In this document: one piece after another, positions 58,785 to 64,000 of the stretch | Numbering within the stretch: the first letter of the stretch is position 1 | Layout of the letters: each line of letters opens with the position of its first letter | NCBI RefSeq assembly: GCF_022682495.2 | Contig: NC_071392.1 | Location: 108,614,896 to 108,678,895 of the forward strand | Length of the DNA stretch: 64,000 bases | DNA from: Desmodus rotundus | Lineage: Eukaryota; Chordata; Mammalia; Chiroptera; Phyllostomidae | Direction: 5' to 3' | Notes under the pieces: model-generated | What the model was told of the DNA's origin: nothing | The model's input: the letters and a program-made list of their open reading frames with translations, nothing else | Databases searched by the model: none | Position numbers and translations under genes: made by a program

Positions 58785-58860
58785 TTATCTGTTCACTCAC
58801 TCATTCAGTTCTCATGGAGCCCCTACTGTGCACCAGATCATATAGCATAATACATATTTT
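58785..58860 (-). mobile_element. LINE-2 3' tail fragment, minus strand
   Basis: 'GTTCACTCACTCATTCAGTT', then 'GAGCCCCTACTGTGCACCAG' is the reverse complement of the L2 3' end (TGAATGAATG tail and CTGGCACATAGTAGG block). Confidence 0.55.
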
Positions 58861-58925
58861 GTTATTAATGTGTGATAACAAAAAATTACTGAAAATGAAA
58901 AATTGATCTAAGTCTTAGTTTTCTA

Positions 58926-59162
58926 TTAAAAAAATAACCTTCACCCTGGCTGGGGGGTTCAGTGGACTGAGTACCAGCCTGTGAAACAAAGGGTCACTGG
59001 TTTGATTCCCAGTCAGGGCACATGCCTGGGTTGCAGGCCAGGTCCCCAGTAGGGATGCACAAGAGGCAACCACACATTGATGTTTCTTTCCCTCTCTTTC
59101 TCCCTCCTTCCCCCTCTCTTAAAATAATAAAATAAGTAAAATCTTTAAAAAAATAACCTTCA
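58926..59162 (+). mobile_element. Ves-type bat SINE with perfect 18-bp target-site duplication
   Basis: The element proper is 58944-59144. The head 'CCCTGGCTGGGGGGTTCAGT' is followed by 'GGTTTGATTCCCAGTCAGGG' (B-box side), 'CAGGCCAGGTCCCCAGTAGG', 'AACCACACATTGATGTTTCT', a CT-rich tract and an A-rich tail. TTAAAAAAATAACCTTCA flanks it exactly at 58926-58943 and 59145-59162. The perfect duplication makes it the youngest-looking SINE here. Confidence 0.97.
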
Positions 59163-62100
59163 GTAATCAACTTTCCAGTTCAGTTTCTGATTGCTAGTTC
59201 AAGAGTCAGTTGCCAATTCATGGCCCTTAGATATTCAATAAATACTTGCTGAATAAAAGAAAAATCAATGAAGGACTTAATTACTTATGTTTTGTTAGGT
59301 TCCAAAATATACCTATTTTTTGTAGTTAACATTTCCAATATTTGCCTATTCAAAATCATTAATATTATTGCTTTTGGCTTATATTACTATTTTATTGCTA
59401 TTGTAGTATTGTTTTTTGAAGTTCAAAGTCAGCTTAGCAAACTTCCCAGAAGATATCAGGTATTTCCATTTTAACATATTATTTGATTAGTTTTGACTCA
59501 ATTTCCATTTTTATTTTTTTATATTTCTCTGTTTATTAATTCTGCATTTGATGTTAAAATATCCTCCCTGGTGTTCATTACTTGAAAAAAAATTATTTGG
59601 TCAGATAATGAGACTTCTCACTAAAGACTCTAACATCTGCATATTAGCAAATCAAGCTCTGGGAAGTAAATTATTTGGCCTAATCAGAAATGGATATTTC
59701 TCAAGCAGAGACCCAAACTCCCCAACACATCAGGATATCCAGGGAAGAAGTGGCTGGAACCAATGGGAAGCCAGAAAAATGGTGAGGCTCACACCATCCC
59801 ATTGGAGATGATTCCAATGTCTATACCCGAAGTGATTCCCCATCTATCTTCTCTTCTCTTTTCTTAAAACATGTCACTAAGGATAGTTCTCTCTCTCTGC
59901 TTTTATTGAAATCCATCGATACCTCTGATGCAGTGCTAGTTACTGTAATTATTTATTCACAGTTCTGTGTCCTTCATTGCAAGCATGGAGAGGGTCGAGT
60001 ACGTTTTCTCTCCATCAATATCTCTTAATCCTAGTACATAATCAGGCACCCAGTTTCTTCAAAAAACGTTTGTTGAAGGGGTTCATGAGAGATCTTTTCG
60101 TGCCAGAAGTCACACCCAATTTTCCACTGAATTTCATTGGCCATGAACTTGTTATATGCCCATCTCTGAACCAATGACAGTGATAAAAAATAAAGTTACC
60201 ATGATAAATTTAAGGCAGGCTGGACCCATACCTACAGCTGAGGATGGGGTTCATCCCTATCTAATTACAAATGTAAGAATGAAAAAGAGACCAGCACCCC
60301 AAAGTAAAATCAAGACACTGAGCCACTGAAGAGAACTAAATGCGATGGCAGCCAATACCACCTATTTTATACAGTAGGTTACAAAAGAAGGATGATGCTA
60401 ATAGGCCTACTCAGATACGCATATACCTATTTTTTTGTGATTTTTGTTACCTCTTGAAATCAGCATGCCAAAAACTTGCATCATCTGACATCCAAATTCT
60501 CATGTTTTGTAAAACTTATTTTTAAGTAGTTATTTTTTCCACAAACTACAGCTCCTAAACTAGCTTGACATTAGGTATTATAGTTTGCAAGAGAGCCATG
60601 CTGGCTCTGGTCTTTATTTAACCTAGTGGTCCAGGATCGACTGCAGCTCTGAACTGAGGAATGCAGGCCCCTGTTCTGCGTGATGTTCTCCCCATCAGCC
60701 TGTGTGATGTTCTGCTCCACTGGACCTGTCCTGGTCCTTGCCCCCTTGCCTGACCATCCCCTAGCCACCAATGACCCACTATTAAGGATTCCCATCAAGT
60801 GCTTGGAATATATCCCAGATTCATCTCTGCCATGACTTAGCTACGTCACTTCTAATGGGAAATAATAGCACTCTCTCTACCAACCTCATTAGCAGACCTT
60901 AAGATGCAGAAATGGTATTTAACATTCTTGTAAATTTGTCAATAATATCAAGTTAAACGGGTCCGTGTGTGATTATTTTAAACATTAAGAGGTCTTTAAA
61001 TGCAAATATTGATATTTGTAATGTAATAATATACTGTATCCCTGGAGTCCATGGTAGATGTTAAAATGAAAGTATGGAAAATAGAAGTGTTACTATTAGT
61101 ACTGTTAGGAATAGCACACTATTAAGGGGGCATGAGAAGAGAAGAACCTGACAATACTATGGAAAATGTCCTTGGGAGGTGGGGAAGAAGAATGTAAAAA
61201 TGAAATCCTTCAGCTCAAAGTGATGGATCAAACATTTGAGACTGTATTAGAAGCACAAGGCGGGGATGGCATGGGGTGAGCCCGCATATCAAAATGGAGA
61301 TTTTGTTGGTGAAGATTCCTAACACAATTTGAAGAAGGATGTGTGGAGGCCCTGCTTTCAGGCTTTGGATCTAATTCTTCGGGCATGAAGCCTTGGTAAA
61401 CATATGCTTCATGGGAACCTAGGAGGATCATTTGTCCCTTGGAATGAAACTCCTATGGATAAAACCCTGTTTCTCAGGGTAAGATGTGGTTTTGAACATC
61501 CTGGAAAAATACACCTACACCTGATTTATTAGAGCAGCTTTGGCCAGGATAGGGTTTCAACTTGGCTTGAGCTGGCAGCCCAGATGTTCCCCCAGAACAT
61601 GGCATATCCCCCTGGCTCTAGAGGAGTCACTCACCATGCCCCACAATCCAAACAAAACCTTCTTTGTGAAAGGGAAGAGAGAGTCAGGTTGCGCTCCCAG
61701 CCCAGCTGCCAATCCCTCCCAGTTTGGAACCCTTTCCTGCTCTCCCCAGGGCTCCATCAGGAGTTTAGCAGAAACATTTGCCTCCCGGCATCGTACTGTG
61801 TCAGAACCCTGACAGCTTGTTTTTATATATATTTTGTTACACTTAAGCATGGGTACTGTTTTAAAGGAGAAATAACATGAAAAGTATATTAGTTGGCTTT
61901 ACTTTGAGTCTCTCTGTAGTTTTGTTTGTTTATTCTGCCCTAGCAAATGCACAGACCCCAGATGATCTTATTATATTCTCCAAAGAGTGGCTTATCTGAG
62001 GAGTGGTCCATACAGGGGGTTAGCAGGTATGTTGAGTGATTTTGGTAACCAGAGGAAAGAAGTTCTTCCTCCAAGTAAGGCTTGGCCTCAGACCCTGACT

Positions 62101-62302
62101 CAAGAAGTTCCAGAGGGAATATTTGACCCATATTTCCAATGTGTTCATTTCTTTTTGATGGTTGATTAAACCAGAGAACCTGATATGAACGAGGCCATAG
62201 TAAAAAGCTCCAAACTCAGGGCAATAAAAGTGCCAATATCTATCGTTCTCTGTCTGGTCTCTCATTCTTGGATCTTTAGACCTCAGGAAGTTTGTTGGTC
62301 AT
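59163..62302. other. Mostly single-copy stretch with no recognised gene
   Basis: A possible but weak L2 end lies at about 59940-60080. Open frames of 60-98 codons around 60571-60798 and 61540-61880 have no recognisable protein. No repeat could be assigned with confidence. Confidence 0.45.
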
Positions 62303-62800
62303 GGCAGTGTAACAAATCACACTGAAACTCAGTAGTTTAAAACAATAGCATTTATTATCATTTGCCAGGTTACGTGTTAACCGGGTGGTTCTGATTTTAT
62401 CTGTGTTCACTGACACATCAGTGGTCAGCTATGGGATAGGTGTGAACACAACTCTGCTCATCCTGCTGGACTTTTATAGGTGTTTGGGAGTTTTATAGGT
62501 GTCTAGGATGACTTTGGATGGGACAACTGGGCTCTTCTCCTCATGGTTTCTCATCCTCCAGAAATGTAACCTCGGCTTCTTGACAGGGTAGCTGCATTTT
62601 TGAGAGAGCGTGGAAGAGAATGTAAGGCTTCTTGAGGCCAGGGCTCAGATCTAGCGTTCTGCACTTACATTATGTTCTGTTGGTCAAAGATTAATATAAG
62701 ATCAAGCCCAGAGTCTTATGGGAGGATACAACCAAAGGGCTCGAATATAGGAAGGCATGAAAAATCGTGGCCACAATAACTCTCTGACCTTGCAAAGGGC
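62303..62800 (+). mobile_element. Old ERVL-like LTR
   Basis: 'GCAGTGTAACAAATCACACT', 'GAAACTCAGTAGTTTAAAAC', 'TGTTCTGTTGGTCAAAGATT' and a closing 'TCGTGGCCACAATAACTCTC' follow the same repeat family as 31800-32225 and 54945-55473, in the same orientation. No internal region is attached. Confidence 0.6.
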
Positions 62801-62857
62801 AATGTGAAATGTGAAATGTCACTGACCTTTAGAAGACTCTTTCTGTTTCTCACTGTC

Positions 62858-63231
62858 ATGGACTAAATGCCGGGTCTCCCCCAAATTCATATATTGAAAC
62901 TTTACTGCCTCCCCTCACCTAACGGTATTAGGCAGTGGGCCTTGTGGGAGATAATTAGGATTAGGTGAGCTCATGGAAGTGGAGCCTTCATGAATGGGAT
63001 TAATGCCCTTATAAGAGTCACAAGAAAGCTTGCTTTCCTTTTCTGCTCTTCACCATGTGAGGACGCAACAAGAGGTTGGCAGTCCGTAGCCCAGAAAAGG
63101 GCCCTCACCAGAACTTGACCATGCTGGTATCCTGATCTTGGATATCTGGACTCAACAAATATGAGAAAGAAATTTGTGTTTATGAGCCACACAGCCTATG
63201 CTACTTTGTTATAGCAGCCTGAACTGCCTAA
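62858..63231 (+). mobile_element. MaLR (MST/MLT1-type) solo LTR
   Basis: It starts 'TGTCATGGACTAAATGCCGG', continues 'CCCAAATTCATATATTGAAA', 'CATGAATGGGATTAATGCCC' and 'TTCACCATGTGAGGACGCAA', and ends 'GCAGCCTGAACTGCCTAAGA'. This is the complete order of an ERVL-MaLR LTR. It is non-coding. No internal sequence is adjacent, so it is a solo LTR. A target duplication is no longer visible. Confidence 0.92.
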
Positions 63232-63554
63232 GAGACCATCCTAGCACTGAGCAGTTAAGTTCAAAGTGGAGCGAGAGAGATTCCAGCTTTACTAGATCAT
63301 AATATATTTTGGTTCACATTTAGCCTTATGTCCATTGATTAATTGGTTAAAATCCATTAACAGAAGTGAGTGATTAGGCTCCCCTTAATCTCCAATACTT
63401 AGAAAGAAAAATGAGCAATACACATCGTAGGAGATCAATGGTTCTCCATGCTCACTGGTCCCACTCTTTCACCTGGATGGTTGCCAAAGATCGCTGAGTC
63501 CTCTGCCTCTCATTTTTGTCCCTTTGTTCGCATAGATGGCTTCCTCCCATGGAG
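63232..63554. other. Single-copy stretch with no recognised gene
   Basis: No gene or repeat could be supported. Confidence 0.5.
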
Positions 63555-63775
63555 ACTCTATTCTCCTATCTTAGCACTCATTCCATATTAAAATTGCCTG
63601 TTTACTTATATACTCCCCCTTTAGGCCACAAGCTCTGTGTAAGCAGGAACGATACCCCTTGGTTCACCACTCTTTTTCCCAGCAAGCAGAAGAATGTCTA
63701 TGCTCTGGATAATAAGTGTTCAAGTAAGCAATGGCAAATTCCAAGCGAATGAATACTAGAATGAATGAGTACTTA
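63555..63775 (+). mobile_element. LINE-2 3' end
   Basis: 'GCCACAAGCTCTGTGTAAGC', 'AGGAACGATACCCCTTGGTT' and the ending GAATGAATACTAGAATGAATGAG fit the L2 tail order. Diverged. Confidence 0.6.
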
Positions 63776-64000
63776 ATTACAGGTGTTGTTGAGTTTGCTT
63801 ATTTAACCTCCTTCCAGTGGAGTTGGAAAGTGGATGCATGCAGGGTAGGCAGGATTCCCCGTGTGAAGGAATCAAAGTTACAACCTTCGCGCATGCCTGC
63901 AAAACAAAGGCTAAATAAATCAAGGAGCTCAGAGATCCCTTAGTTACGGTGATACTATTTTCTAAATAAATAACCAGTGTCCATGAACTTACAGGCCTAA

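Overview
The window is nuclear DNA from a microbat (Chiroptera, probably Yangochiroptera; family not resolved). The evidence is four Ves-type tRNA-derived SINEs (22912-23139, 32929-33133, 45671-45816, 58944-59144) and young LINE-1 copies ending in the bat-type G-rich 3' UTR (9090-9505, 37064-37205, 56279-58480). These lie on a background of old mammalian MIR, L2, L1M, hAT MITE and LTR copies. Long AT-rich stretches, no CpG island and no operon-like gene packing fit an intron or a gene-poor intergenic region. No complete host gene, rRNA, tRNA gene or CRISPR array was recognised.

Layout. 1-7.4 kb: mostly unassigned single-copy sequence after a short CTTT tract. 7.4-14.1 kb: a hAT-like MITE, an L2 end and long degenerate L1 remnants, split at 9.09-9.5 kb by a young L1 3' end. 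15.4-23.2 kb: a MIR, an unassigned stretch, an inverted pair of L2 fragments, a pyrimidine tract, an LTR-like repeat, a possible inverted L1 and a minus-strand SINE. 24.0-24.13 kb: the best coding candidate, a 126-nt symmetric exon with strong splice sites. 25-31.5 kb: MIR and minus-strand L1 remnants separated by single-copy islands. 31.8-33.1 kb: an old LTR-like repeat, a diverged ~26-bp tandem array and a SINE. 33.5-36.2 kb: L2 fragments around an A-rich tract. 36.8-40 kb: an L1M 3' end split by a young L1 tail, then MIR, MER5A-like and antisense L1. 40.38-40.59 kb: a 106-bp tandem duplication. 43-49.7 kb: antisense L1, an L2 end, a SINE, an L1M ORF1-like remnant split by a MITE, and more L1M. 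49.7-52.2 kb: GC-richer single-copy DNA. 52.3-59.2 kb: L1, MIR, LTR-like, the 2.2-kb young L1 and a SINE. 59.2-64 kb: mostly single-copy, then an LTR-like repeat, a MaLR LTR and an L2 end.

No cooperating gene set or new system was found. The items most worth checking are the exon at 24004-24129, the diverged array at 32249-32718, the 106-bp duplication at 40376-40585, and the nested insertions that give a relative age order. All repeat family names come from recognition by eye, not a database search.
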